The notes under the pieces are model-generated. The model was not told the DNA's origin, searched no databases, and worked only from the letters and a program-made list of their open reading frames with translations. A DNA stretch of 64,000 bases from Bremerella sp. JC817 (GTDB taxonomy: Bacteria > Planctomycetota > Planctomycetia > Pirellulales > Pirellulaceae): assembly GCF_040718835.1 (NCBI RefSeq), contig NZ_JBFEFG010000274.1, positions 682,001 through 746,000 on the forward strand, read 5' to 3'. The stretch's first letter is position 1, and each line of letters begins with the position of its first letter. Both the position numbers and the translations under genes were made by a program. Below are positions 33,437 to 41,963 of this stretch, in pieces.

Positions 33437-35062
33437 CTACTGGACGTTCATGCTCATTAGAAATTCGGCGTTGGTTTTGTTCTTGCTCATGTGACCCAGC
33501 AAAAACTCCATCGCATCAGTCGGACTCATGTCGTTCAAGACACGACGCAAGATGCACACGCGGCGGTATTCGTCCGGGTCCATCAGCATTTCTTCGCGAC
33601 GCGTACCGCTGGCGTTGATGTCGATGGCAGGCCAGATGCGTCGATCGACCATGCGGCGATCGAGCACGATTTCCTGGTTACCGGTTCCTTTGAACTCTTC
33701 AAAGATGACGTCGTCCATGCGGCTACCGGTATCGACCAGGGCGGTGGCGATGATCGTCAGCGAGCCCCCTTCTTCGACCTTACGGGCCGAACCGAGGAAT
33801 CGCTTCGGTCGCTGCAATGCGTTGGCATCCAAGCCGCCCGACAGAAGCTTGCCGGATGGTGGGCATTCGCTGTTCCAAGCACGCGCCAACCGGGTAATCG
33901 AGTCGAGGAAGATCACCACGTCGGTGCCGAACTCGACCATTCGCTTCGCCTTTTCGATCACCATTTCGGCGACCTGAACATGGCGGGATGGTGGTTCGTC
34001 GAACGTCGAGCTGATGACCTCGCAGTTGGGGCCTTTCACTTGGCGTTCCATGTCGGTGACTTCTTCCGGACGTTCGTCGATCAACAGCATGATGACGTAC
34101 GCGTCGGGGTAATTCGCCAACACAGCCTTCGCCATGTTCTGCATCATGATCGTCTTACCGGCACGAGGCGGGCTGACAATCAGACCACGCTGACCGAAAC
34201 CGATCGGCACGATCAGATCGATAATGCGGCCACTGACTTCTTCCGTCGCGGTTTCCATCCGGATCCGATCGTCGGGATGCAGCGGCGTCAGGTCATCGAA
34301 GAAGACCTTCTGGGCGGCGACGTTCGGATCTTGGTAGTTGACCGCTTCGACTCGCAGCAATGCGAAGTAACGTTCGTTTTCTTTGGGCGGACGGATCTGG
34401 CCGGTGACGATGTTGCCCGTCTTCAAACCGAACCGACGAATCTGGCTCGGCGAGACGTAAATATCGTCTGGGCACGAAAGATAGTGATAGTCGGGGCTAC
34501 GCAGGAAGCCAAAGCCATCGGGAAGGATTTCGAGCGTCCCTTCGCCGTACATCAGGCCCGACATCTTCACGCGTTCCTTCAGGATACGGAAGATCAGGTC
34601 CTGGCGGCGCGAGCCCGATACGTCTTCAAGATTTTCTTTGCGAGCTTCTTCGATCAGCTCGGTCATCGACATCTTCTGCAGTTCGGCGATATGCACTTCG
34701 CTGTGCTTGAGTTGCTCGAACTGCTCGTCCTCTTCAACCGTTTCTCCGCGTTGTTTGCCTCGGGCGATCTGCTCTGCCAGCGACATCGGTTCGGGACCGT
34801 CGTCGTAGTGATTGTTGTTCCGCTTGGACGGTCCGCGCGAGTGGCGATGACCGTCGGAACCATGGTTCGAATTGGAATCAGAAGATTGGGGCGAATTGGA
34901 CATTGGCTGAGTGGGTTGTTCCGAAGCGTTGCCGTCGGTTTCGGGCAAGATGCCAGCACCGAACGAGTTCCCGTCCTTCGAGACGCGGGAAGTTAGTTTG
35001 TTGCTCGTGGAATTCGAACTGTTATTGGAATTTCGGTTTGTCGTCGTGTTTCTGTGTGGCAT
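33437..35062 (-). CDS. rho: Transcription termination factor Rho with long disordered N-terminus
   Basis: A 541-residue hexameric RNA helicase. The conserved core starts near residue 128 ([13 protein letters not shown]): RNA-binding OSB fold with [17 protein letters not shown]-loop [17 protein letters not shown], the Q-loop/R-loop region [15 protein letters not shown]. About 90 additional residues at the front are low complexity, with roughly 15 Asn and 18 Ser, versus E. coli Rho's 419 total length. Similar extensions elsewhere are prion-like or phase-separating. The ATG at 35062 has GGAGA 10 bases upstream, sequestered by a small hairpin. An alternative start at Met54 would remove part of the extension. 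Confidence 0.93.
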   Translation of the reverse strand: MPHRNTTTNRNSNNSSNSTSNKLTSRVSKDGNSFGAGILPETDGNASEQPTQPMSNSPQSSDSNSNHGSDGHRHSRGPSKRNNNHYDDGPEPMSLAEQIARGKQRGETVEEDEQFEQLKHSEVHIAELQKMSMTELIEEARKENLEDVSGSRRQDLIFRILKERVKMSGLMYGEGTLEILPDGFGFLRSPDYHYLSCPDDIYVSPSQIRRFGLKTGNIVTGQIRPPKENERYFALLRVEAVNYQDPNVAAQKVFFDDLTPLHPDDRIRMETATEEVSGRIIDLIVPIGFGQRGLIVSPPRAGKTIMMQNMAKAVLANYPDAYVIMLLIDERPEEVTDMERQVKGPNCEVISSTFDEPPSRHVQVAEMVIEKAKRMVEFGTDVVIFLDSITRLARAWNSECPPSGKLLSGGLDANALQRPKRFLGSARKVEEGGSLTIIATALVDTGSRMDDVIFEEFKGTGNQEIVLDRRMVDRRIWPAIDINASGTRREEMLMDPDEYRRVCILRRVLNDMSPTDAMEFLLGHMSKNKTNAEFLMSMNVQ

Positions 35063-35063
35063 A

Positions 35064-35077
35064 GGAGATCGTTCTCC
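35064..35077 (-). promoter_or_regulatory. rho: Hairpin masking the rho ribosome-binding site
   Basis: On the minus strand GGAGA-ACGA-TCTCC forms a 5-base hairpin directly before the rho ATG, pairing the only Shine-Dalgarno-like sequence. It may tune translation, or be coincidental given its short length. Confidence 0.35.
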
Positions 35078-35446
35078 GAGAGAAGTTTCCTGGGCCGGAA
35101 CTGATAAAAGGAGCTCTCTTCAACCAACGAACCTGGACCGGTTTCCAAGGGAATCGGTTCATGAATTGGCTTGGATGGCGTGAACGAAGGACGCCGGCTG
35201 TTCCAGGAATGAGGAGGAGACTCTTTCGTTGTAGCAAATGGCCGGAAAGTTCGCGAGGCGATATTCGAAGGAATACCAGTCTTCGTAAATGGTTGAAATT
35301 TAAAGGGGTAACGATAATTCAGGCATCTTTTCCCGGAGGAAGGTTCTCGACCCCCACCTTTGTTTTAAGGTGGGTTTGATCGCCACTAAAAGATCGCCCT
35401 CAGTCCTAGCTCAATATGAGATGAAAAGGAAAATCTTTGGGGGAAG
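35078..35446. other. rho leader / coaE-rho intergenic region
   Basis: About 370 bases between two minus-strand genes with no gene. It includes a stem-loop at 35353-35374 (CCCACCTT with AAGGTGGG, 6-base loop). On the plus strand this is followed by TTTGATC; on the coding minus strand no T-tail follows, so it is more likely a leader structure than the coaE terminator. The rho promoter should lie here but is not clear. Confidence 0.4.
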
Positions 35447-36076
35447 CTATCGCGGATTCCCGCGATGACCTGGCGGGGGGGCGACTTGCCGTTTCCAAAA
35501 GGCTTCGATCGCGGCTCGTAGCTGGGATAAGTCGTCGTTGTTCGGAATGACGATGTCGGCGAGATTCCGTTTGACCTCTAATTCTTCCTGCGCTGCCTCG
35601 CGAATGTCAAACTCATTTTCAGTCCACTTTCGCGCAAGTGCTCGTTGCAGCCGATGGGCGCGAGAGGAATCGATGAACAGGACATAGTCGCAGTGGCGAA
35701 TCCAGCCCGCCTTAATCATTACCGGGGCATCTAACACGAATGCCGGGGCATCTTCTGCCATTGCATGCAAGCGGGCTGCTTCCAACAACGCCCCAATGCG
35801 GGGATGCGAAATCTTCTCGAGGTCGGCCAGTGCTTGCCGATGGTCGTCGGCATTACCAAACACCAGCCGGGCCAATTTGGGCCTCGAAACGTTTCCTTCT
35901 TCGTCAAAAACATCGTTGGAAAAGCGATCCCGAATCTGCTCTTTCACCTCGGGCATTTCGAGAACCTGATGCCCAGCTTTGTCGGCATCGAAGATCACCG
36001 CACCAAGTTGCCGCAACGCCTCGGTCGCGGCACTCTTGCCTGAGGCAATTCCCCCAAGGATACCGATTGTCTTCAT
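35447..36076 (-). CDS. coaE: Dephospho-CoA kinase
   Basis: Last step of coenzyme A synthesis: ATP-dependent phosphorylation of dephospho-CoA. The 209-residue protein begins MKTIGILGGIASGKSAATEAL with the P-loop GGIASGKS, continues with VIFDADKAGHQVL, and has the VLDAPVMIKAGW and LFIDSSRAHRLQRALAR segments of the lid. Typical length. It lies 104 bases downstream of polA on the same strand. Confidence 0.95.
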   Translation of the reverse strand: MKTIGILGGIASGKSAATEALRQLGAVIFDADKAGHQVLEMPEVKEQIRDRFSNDVFDEEGNVSRPKLARLVFGNADDHRQALADLEKISHPRIGALLEAARLHAMAEDAPAFVLDAPVMIKAGWIRHCDYVLFIDSSRAHRLQRALARKWTENEFDIREAAQEELEVKRNLADIVIPNNDDLSQLRAAIEAFWKRQVAPPPGHRGNPR

Positions 36077-36088
36077 TGCAGCATGCTT

Positions 36089-36112
36089 GCAGCTTCATGG
36101 CAGAGAAGCTGC
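36089..36112. other. Stem-loop between polA and coaE
   Basis: GCAGCTTC and GAAGCTGC form a perfect 8-base stem with an 8-base loop, 12 bases upstream of the coaE start. There is no U-tract, so it is not a typical terminator; it could affect coaE translation or mRNA processing. Confidence 0.3.
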
Positions 36113-36180
36113 CCTTAAGGGATTGAATCCCAAGAAGATATCTGGCCTTTTTTCCCTGCCAAAGTTTCTTGGGTGGACAC

Positions 36181-39039
36181 TTACCCGCTGAAATCGACTG
36201 CCTCGCACTCGGCCCAGTTTTGGCCTGCCTCGACATCGACGACCAGCGGCACATCCAGTTCGACAGCTCCGGTCATCTCAGGAAGCATCAGCTTCACCAA
36301 CGGTTCCACTTCTTCCGGGGGCGCCTCGAACACCAGTTCGTCGTGAATCTGCAGTAGTAATCGTGATTGCAGATCGGATCCGGCCAGTGCTCGATGGACC
36401 CGAATCATGGCCAGCTTGATGATATCCGCAGCCGAACCTTGGATCACCGAATTGACGGCGGTCCGTTCCGGCATCAGAAGCTGCCGGGCCATGCGATCTC
36501 GTTTCTGTGGCGAACGGACCCCTTCGATCTTACGCCGTCGTCCCAGGATCGTCTTCACGAAGCCATCGACGAAGCACTGCTTCAAGGTGTTCTCCATAAA
36601 GTCGTCGACGCCTGGGTATTTGCGGAAGTATGCATCAATGAAACCAAATGCTTCGTCCTTTTCGATGTCGAGGCTCTTGGCAAGGCCGAACGCACTTTGC
36701 CCGTAGACGATTCCAAAGTTGATTGCCTTGGCGCTGCGGCGTTCGTTGGAGGTGACTTCCTCTAACGGAATGCCGTAAACCTCCGACGCGACCTTGGCGT
36801 GAATGTCTTGATCGTTGTGATACGCCTCGCGGAGGGCTTCGTCTTTGCTGTAGTGAGCCAGCACACGCAGTTCGATCTGCGAGTAGTCGGCACACACCAA
36901 CACCCAACCATCGCGGCTCGCTTTGAACGCCGAACGGATTTCCTTGCCTTCTTCCGTCCGGATCGGAATGTTCTGCAGGTTCGGTTCGTTCGAGCTCAAG
37001 CGACCGGTCGCGGCGACCACCTGGTTGAACGACGTGTGCACCAGATTCGTCTTCGGACAAATCATGTTCGGCAACGCATCGATGTAGGTGTTCTTCAGCT
37101 TCGCGTACTGACGGAAGTCGACGATCTTCTTCGGCAGCGGATCTTGCTTGGCGAGTTGCTCAAGAACTTCGGCATCGGTGGAAGCCCCTGTCTTAGTCTT
37201 CTTGATGACTGGCAGGCCCCGTTTCTCGAACAAGATCTCGGCAAGCTGCTTGGGGGAAGCAATGTTGAAAGGCTGCTCGGCGATCTTATAGATTTCCTGC
37301 TCGACCTCAGCCAGGCGTTCTCCGTACGAATCGCTCAAGCCTTTCAAGCGATCGGTATCGACACGAATGCCGTTGAATTCCATCTCGGCCAGGACATCAA
37401 CCAAAGGAACTTCGACATCGTCGAACAGATCGTTCAGCCCCTCTTCGTCGAGACGCCCACCCAGGATTTCATACAGCCGCAAAGGAATATCGGCATCTTC
37501 GCAGGCATAGTACGAGATCTTTTCGAGCGGCACTTCACTCATCAAGATCTGCTTCTTGCCGGTGCCAATCAGCTCGCTGATTTTGACCGTTTCGTGCTGC
37601 AAATAGCGACGTGCCAGCTCGTCGAGTCCGTGCGATCGTGCGCCGGCTTCCAATAAGTAATGAGCGATCATTGTGTCGAAGTCGACGCCTGCCAGATCGA
37701 TCCCCGCACCTCGGAAGACGATCTGATCGTACTTCAGGTTCTGCCCAACCTTCTTGATCGCTTGGTTTTCGAGCACCGGTCGCAAGATCTCGACGACCTC
37801 TTCCAGTGGCAAGCTCGCGTCTCCTTCCGGTGTTTGAATCGGAATGTACCGCGCGGTGCCAGGCTTCCAGCAAACCGAGATCCCCACCAGATCGGCCCAA
37901 CGTGGATTGGTATGCGTTGTTTCGGTATCGACCGAGATCCGCGTTTGCTCGCCGAGAAGTTTGGCCAGTTCTTTCAACTGGTCGATCGTTTCGATCGCCT
38001 GATAATCGAGTGTTTCGCTTTCCAAAACACTTGCCGCGGGGACCGAACCTGGGCCGGCCGTGGTCAGGTTTTGAAGCTGCTTTGAAAGCGTGCGGAAACC
38101 GAATTCGTCGCACAACGCTTCGCAGGCCGGGCCATCGACCGGGCTGACCAGGTAGCTGGCCCAGTCCCATTCCAGCGGCACGTCGTTGCGAAGGCGAACC
38201 AGGTCTTTGCTGACCAATGCGAGTTCGCGACCGTTGGTGATATTCTCTTTTCGCTTCTTGCCCGAGATCTTGTCGACGTTATCGAGCACCTCTTCCAAAG
38301 TGCCGAACTGATTGAGCAAGTCTTTCGCGATCTTAGGACCAATCAACGGAATACCAGGTACGTTGTCGACCGCATCGCCCACCATCGCCTGGAAATCGAC
38401 GACCTGATCAGGGCGGATGCCCCAGTCTTCCATCAAAGACTCGGCGGTGTAGAAGGCATCTTTCCGCACGTTGAACAGCCGTACGTTGTCGGTGATCAAC
38501 TGGCGGCAGTCTTTGTCGGTCGTCACCAACGTGCAGCGGCCCCCCTTCTCTTCCACAACCTTCGCGGCGGCTGCCAGGATGTCGTCGGCTTCGAAACCAG
38601 GCTTGGCCAACACGGGGATATTCATCGCGTCGAGCATCCGTCGGATCGATTCGATCTGCGCAGGGAGTTCCTGCGGCATCTCGTCGCGGTTGGCTTTGTA
38701 CTGATCGTAAAGTTCGTTGCGGAACGTGGGCCCAGAAAGATCAAACGCGCAGATCAGATAGTCCGGCTTCTTTTTTTCGAGCAGGAAGACCATGTCACGA
38801 GCAAACCCATACACCGCTGCGACCGGCTGACCGGCCGGCCCCGTCATGGGAGGGATGGCATGGAAGACCTGAAAGATAAGGGAGTGCGAATCGACCACCC
38901 ACACCTCTTTGCCGGTCAGATCGTCCGGATCCCCAACTGGCTGAGCAACTACGGGCGGTGTCGGCGATTTTTCCGAAATTTCCTGAGCGTCGTCCGTGTC
39001 GAAACTAAGCGACGTCTGCCGCGTGCGATTTTTCATCAT
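36181..39039 (-). CDS. polA: DNA polymerase I
   Basis: A 952-residue three-domain polymerase for Okazaki fragment processing and repair. The N-terminal 5'-3' exonuclease (residues ~45-345) has GFEADDILAA and VTTDKDCRQL. The 3'-5' proofreading domain is intact: D371-T-E373, NLKYDQIVF and the YACEDAD segment. The polymerase domain has motif A D718YSQIELR, motif B RRSAKAINFGIVYG (Phe at the position that favours deoxynucleotides) and motif C IHD900ELVFE. The frame is open to 39123; ATG at 39039 or 39036 is the likely start, since upstream sequence is not conserved in type. A 40-residue Ser/Asp-rich leader precedes the exonuclease. Confidence 0.95.
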   Translation of the reverse strand: MMKNRTRQTSLSFDTDDAQEISEKSPTPPVVAQPVGDPDDLTGKEVWVVDSHSLIFQVFHAIPPMTGPAGQPVAAVYGFARDMVFLLEKKKPDYLICAFDLSGPTFRNELYDQYKANRDEMPQELPAQIESIRRMLDAMNIPVLAKPGFEADDILAAAAKVVEEKGGRCTLVTTDKDCRQLITDNVRLFNVRKDAFYTAESLMEDWGIRPDQVVDFQAMVGDAVDNVPGIPLIGPKIAKDLLNQFGTLEEVLDNVDKISGKKRKENITNGRELALVSKDLVRLRNDVPLEWDWASYLVSPVDGPACEALCDEFGFRTLSKQLQNLTTAGPGSVPAASVLESETLDYQAIETIDQLKELAKLLGEQTRISVDTETTHTNPRWADLVGISVCWKPGTARYIPIQTPEGDASLPLEEVVEILRPVLENQAIKKVGQNLKYDQIVFRGAGIDLAGVDFDTMIAHYLLEAGARSHGLDELARRYLQHETVKISELIGTGKKQILMSEVPLEKISYYACEDADIPLRLYEILGGRLDEEGLNDLFDDVEVPLVDVLAEMEFNGIRVDTDRLKGLSDSYGERLAEVEQEIYKIAEQPFNIASPKQLAEILFEKRGLPVIKKTKTGASTDAEVLEQLAKQDPLPKKIVDFRQYAKLKNTYIDALPNMICPKTNLVHTSFNQVVAATGRLSSNEPNLQNIPIRTEEGKEIRSAFKASRDGWVLVCADYSQIELRVLAHYSKDEALREAYHNDQDIHAKVASEVYGIPLEEVTSNERRSAKAINFGIVYGQSAFGLAKSLDIEKDEAFGFIDAYFRKYPGVDDFMENTLKQCFVDGFVKTILGRRRKIEGVRSPQKRDRMARQLLMPERTAVNSVIQGSAADIIKLAMIRVHRALAGSDLQSRLLLQIHDELVFEAPPEEVEPLVKLMLPEMTGAVELDVPLVVDVEAGQNWAECEAVDFSG

Positions 39040-39271
39040 GTCTACTGCTGAAAGAGAAGCCGATGTCAGATCGGAAAGATCACCCTGCACGTAGATTATT
39101 GTGGAGTAACGAGTTACGAACAAGCAGCGTTGCGTTTTAACACACTTTGGTCCCTTGGTGCATTTTCAACATGACTCCCTGAAGGTGCGTTGCGAAAAAT
39201 CACCATGAATAATTATTCCATCAATGCCATCAATCCATTGCGATGTAACGACTTACGAAAATTCCATTTCG

Positions 39272-39300
39272 TTGACTTCCCGGTTTTTGCCGTGTAGACT
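39272..39300 (+). promoter_or_regulatory. Candidate sigma-70 promoter toward the coiled-coil gene
   Basis: TTGACT, a 17-base spacer and TAGACT. Spacing is ideal and both boxes match 4-5 of 6 consensus bases. It would give a leader of about 240 bases. Confidence 0.35.
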
Positions 39301-39401
39301 AACAATGCTGGCATAATACTGCTCAGTCACAACCCATCCACCTTCGCTAATCCGCAGCTCGGTTAACAATCGCTTAACCATCACGCCCAATTGAGAGCGT
39401 C

Positions 39402-39420
39402 TTACGTAGATTTTACGTAG
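39402..39420. repeat. Direct repeat TTACGTAG, 11-base period
   Basis: Two exact copies of TTACGTAG at 39402-39409 and 39413-39420, one helical turn apart, look like adjacent binding sites for a dimeric or tandemly bound regulator. Confidence 0.45.
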
Positions 39421-39539
39421 TCCCTACCAACGGCCGGATTGGCATTTGCCCTAGCTTTGACTAATTTAGGCAAACTGGGGAGACCGTAATTCCTGGACTC
39501 GTCTCCCTACCACTTGTCGCCCGAAGGAGAATTCCGCAC

Positions 39540-40940
39540 ATGGCAGCCCGCGATAATCAAGGTCTTCAGATCGCCGTCATCTTGCTTGTCATGATGGTGG
39601 TTGGTTTGGGTATCACCACAGGCGTGTTCTATAACGCGAACCTGAAAGCCCAGACCGATGCCAAGGATGCAAACACGCGTGCTCAGTCGGAATCGAGCAA
39701 GGCTCGCGAGTACCTGCTGGAACGTAACCGTCTGAAGGTCATCATCGGTCATACCGAAGAAACGACCATGGAAGAAGTCGAAACCCAGTTCACCAGCGAC
39801 GTTAATTCGTTCGTCGCCGATGAAAACGGTACCGCTCCTGATGCCCAGGCCCTGAACTACCGCAAGATCCCGGTCGAGCTTCGCAACAAGTACTCGACTC
39901 TGGAACAACAGTTGGCTTCCGCTCGCGAAACGGTCAATGCCCTGCAGGCCGAACGTGACACCATCCGCCAGACCGCCGATGCCAACGTTGCCAAGGCAAT
40001 CTCGGAAAAGAACTCGGCCGAAGATCGTCTCCAGAAGTTGACCGCCGAATACAACACCTCGCGTCAGGCTCTCCAGGATGACCAAAAGAAGGTGTTGGCC
40101 TCGAAGCAAGCTATCGAAGGCCAGGTCGCTCAGGTGACCGCCAAGTTCACCCAGGAAAAGAAGGTGATGGACAAGGAAAAGGGAGACCTCGAAAAGCTGG
40201 TGGAAGGCTTGAAGAAGGTTAACCAGGACTTCCAGCCTCAGATCACCGATCGTCCAGACGGCAAGGTTGTCTGGTCGAACCAGCGAGAACAGACCGTCTG
40301 GATCAACCTCGGTTCGCAAGACTTGCTGCGTCCTCAGATGACTTTCAGCGTCTTCCCAGTCGGTCAGGAAAACCTGGCGGGTATCGATCCTAAGGCCACG
40401 ATCGAAGTCACCAAGATTCACGATCGTCACCAGGCCGAAGCTCGTATCACCAACTTCGATGTTTCGAACCCAGTGATGCCTGGCGATACCATCTTCACCC
40501 CAACCTGGACTCCAGGACGTCCAGAGAAGTTCGCAATCGTCGGTTTCATCGACATCGATGGCGACGACAAGGACGACTCGGAAATGCTGCGTGGTATCAT
40601 CGAAACGGCTGGCGGCGTGGTCTCGGCTTACGTCGACGAAACCGGCAGCATCAAGGGTGCGTTGACCCCAGACATTCGTTACCTGATCCTCGGCGAACGC
40701 CCAACCGAAAAGACTTCGGAAGGCGGCCTCGCAGCTTACTCGCAGATGAACGAAGCTGCCCGAGCCAACGGTATCCAGGCCATCCGCGTCGACCAGTTCA
40801 TCGACTGGGCCGGCTATGTCGGAGCCGAAGAATTGGTTCGCTTGAATGCCGCCTCGAAGCTGGAAGAGCTCGAAGCTCAGGCCGAAAAGGAAAAGGCTGG
40901 CTTCCAGAAGCGTCGTCCAAGTGGCAACAGCGCTTTCTAA
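39540..40940 (+). CDS. Membrane-anchored coiled-coil protein with BRCT-like C-terminus
   Basis: A 466-residue protein. One membrane helix at residues ~10-32 is followed by a long coiled coil (~35-235) rich in Glu, Lys, Gln and Ala heptads. A beta-rich middle (~236-330, QTVWINLGSQDLLRPQMTFSVF) leads to a C-terminal region (~340-400) with a BRCT-like pattern: EKFAIVGFIDIDGD, IIETAGGVVSAYVDETG, and DIRYLILGERP, then a helical EAARANGIQAIRVDQFIDWAGY, as in BRCT 'G-x-x-V...T-H-L-V' repeats. AAGGAG lies upstream and a strong terminator follows. Function unknown; the BRCT assignment is by eye. Export or envelope-spanning role possible. Confidence 0.7.
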   Translation: MAARDNQGLQIAVILLVMMVVGLGITTGVFYNANLKAQTDAKDANTRAQSESSKAREYLLERNRLKVIIGHTEETTMEEVETQFTSDVNSFVADENGTAPDAQALNYRKIPVELRNKYSTLEQQLASARETVNALQAERDTIRQTADANVAKAISEKNSAEDRLQKLTAEYNTSRQALQDDQKKVLASKQAIEGQVAQVTAKFTQEKKVMDKEKGDLEKLVEGLKKVNQDFQPQITDRPDGKVVWSNQREQTVWINLGSQDLLRPQMTFSVFPVGQENLAGIDPKATIEVTKIHDRHQAEARITNFDVSNPVMPGDTIFTPTWTPGRPEKFAIVGFIDIDGDDKDDSEMLRGIIETAGGVVSAYVDETGSIKGALTPDIRYLILGERPTEKTSEGGLAAYSQMNEAARANGIQAIRVDQFIDWAGYVGAEELVRLNAASKLEELEAQAEKEKAGFQKRRPSGNSAF

Positions 40941-40972
40941 GCTGCCGATCTTCAATCAGCAAAACGGGAAAG

Positions 40973-40998
40973 GCCGAGAACATGTTCTCGGCTTTTTT
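40973..40998 (+). terminator. Terminator of the coiled-coil gene
   Basis: GCCGAGAA and TTCTCGGC flank a CATG loop, followed by TTTTTT. Confidence 0.92.
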
Positions 40999-41152
40999 CA
41001 TGCGCGGTCTGCCTTGATCCACCGGCACTCCCATCGGCTGGGTCGATGAGCAAAAGCATCGAATCGCTCTCCCCTTCAGGCCGCGAGAGCGACTATAACC
41101 TACTCCGTTCGTTATTGGTTTCATCTCACCAAGGCACAAGGAAGTCCAACAC

Positions 41153-41479
41153 ATGATTGTCACGACAGCCAACGATATCGCCGGCTACGAAATCGTCGAA
41201 TACCTCGGAGTCGTTCGCGGCATCATCGTTCGCTCGACGGGGATTGCCCGTGGGTTTGTCGGTGGGATCCGCTCGATCGCAGGCGGCAATATCCCCGAAT
41301 ACGTCGCCGTGTGTGAAGAAGCCCGCGGCCATGCTTATCAACTGCTGATCGAGCACGCGGAACAAGTTGGCGCCGATGGCATCATCGCCATGCGTTACGA
41401 CGGCAGCGAATTCATGCAGGGATCGACCGAAGTGTTGGCCTACGGAACGGCCGTAAAGATCCGTCCCATCGCTGGTTAA
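41153..41479 (+). CDS. YbjQ/UPF0145-family protein (heavy-metal-binding-like domain)
   Basis: A 108-residue protein matching the YbjQ family (PF01906): MIVTTANDIAGYEIVEYLGVVRGIIVRS, then the helix EARGHAYQLLIEHAEQVGADGIIAMRYD and the final strand EVLAYGTAVKI. Members form pentamers; a metal-related role was proposed but is not proven. AAGGAAG lies 8 bases before the ATG. The stop overlaps that of the convergent gene by four bases. Confidence 0.88.
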   Translation: MIVTTANDIAGYEIVEYLGVVRGIIVRSTGIARGFVGGIRSIAGGNIPEYVAVCEEARGHAYQLLIEHAEQVGADGIIAMRYDGSEFMQGSTEVLAYGTAVKIRPIAG

Positions 41480-41952
41480 ACAACGAGTGACTCTTCTTGC
41501 TTCCGATTTTTATCGGCTGCCATCGCCTGTTGCCACAGATGGTAGCCAAAGAAGATCTCGCCCAGCTTGCAAATCTCGCCGTGCAGGTCGTGGAACTTCT
41601 CCAACTGCATGGCCGAGATCAGCAAGCGAGGATCGACGAACAGACTAGCTGGGTGAGCCAGTTGCAGTTCGCGGCTCACCTTACGGAGCAACGTCGTCTC
41701 GTTGGTGTTCAACTCGTGTCGCCGACAGAGATCCCAGAACAATCGCTGAGGGTTGTCCAGGTTCCATGCAAAGTCGTTGTCCTGCCAACGCGTTAAAGCC
41801 CAGATGAGCGAAGCGACGGTCAGAACCGAGAGTCCCAGCACGAATAAGTGGGGAATATTCAAGTGAGCCGACTCGGCACGGAAGTGATCTCCCATCGCCG
41901 TGAAGTCGGCTTCGCGGTCGGCCAAGAGAACCAAGTTCCAGAGGGCTGTCAT
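41476..41952 (-). CDS. Single-TM hypothetical protein
   Basis: A 158-residue protein with one membrane helix (residues ~34-53, PHLFVLGLSVLTVASLIWAL) and a cytoplasmic-looking helical domain behind it: NPQRLFWDLCRRHELNTNETTLLRKVSRELQL and a basic-acidic tail. The 'R.L...L....L' pattern resembles regions found beside PilZ proteins, but I cannot confirm it. AGGAA lies 8 bases before the ATG. It follows the HEAT-repeat gene by 11 bases, so the two are probably co-transcribed. Function unknown. Confidence 0.65.
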   Translation of the reverse strand: MTALWNLVLLADREADFTAMGDHFRAESAHLNIPHLFVLGLSVLTVASLIWALTRWQDNDFAWNLDNPQRLFWDLCRRHELNTNETTLLRKVSRELQLAHPASLFVDPRLLISAMQLEKFHDLHGEICKLGEIFFGYHLWQQAMAADKNRKQEESLVV

Positions 41953-41963
41953 AGGTTCGTTCC

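Larger units (their letters stand above)
39040..39539. other. Divergent intergenic region with repeated TTACG motifs
   Basis: A 500-base AT-rich gap between polA and the coiled-coil membrane protein gene. It holds two near-identical 15-mers, GTAACGAGTTACGAA (39106-39120) and GTAACGACTTACGAA (39245-39259), an inverted repeat GGTTAA/TTAACC (39361-39379), and a direct repeat of TTACGTAG. No RNA gene is evident. Confidence 0.5.

Noticed and set aside
33491..34996. 501-codon open frame antisense to rho
   Set aside because: Entirely complementary to a highly conserved gene, His/Asp-rich shadow translation with no domain.
39507..40955. 482-codon open frame antisense to the coiled-coil gene
   Set aside because: Composition mirrors the real gene's codon bias; no family motif or ribosome-binding site, and the plus-strand gene has clear coding features.
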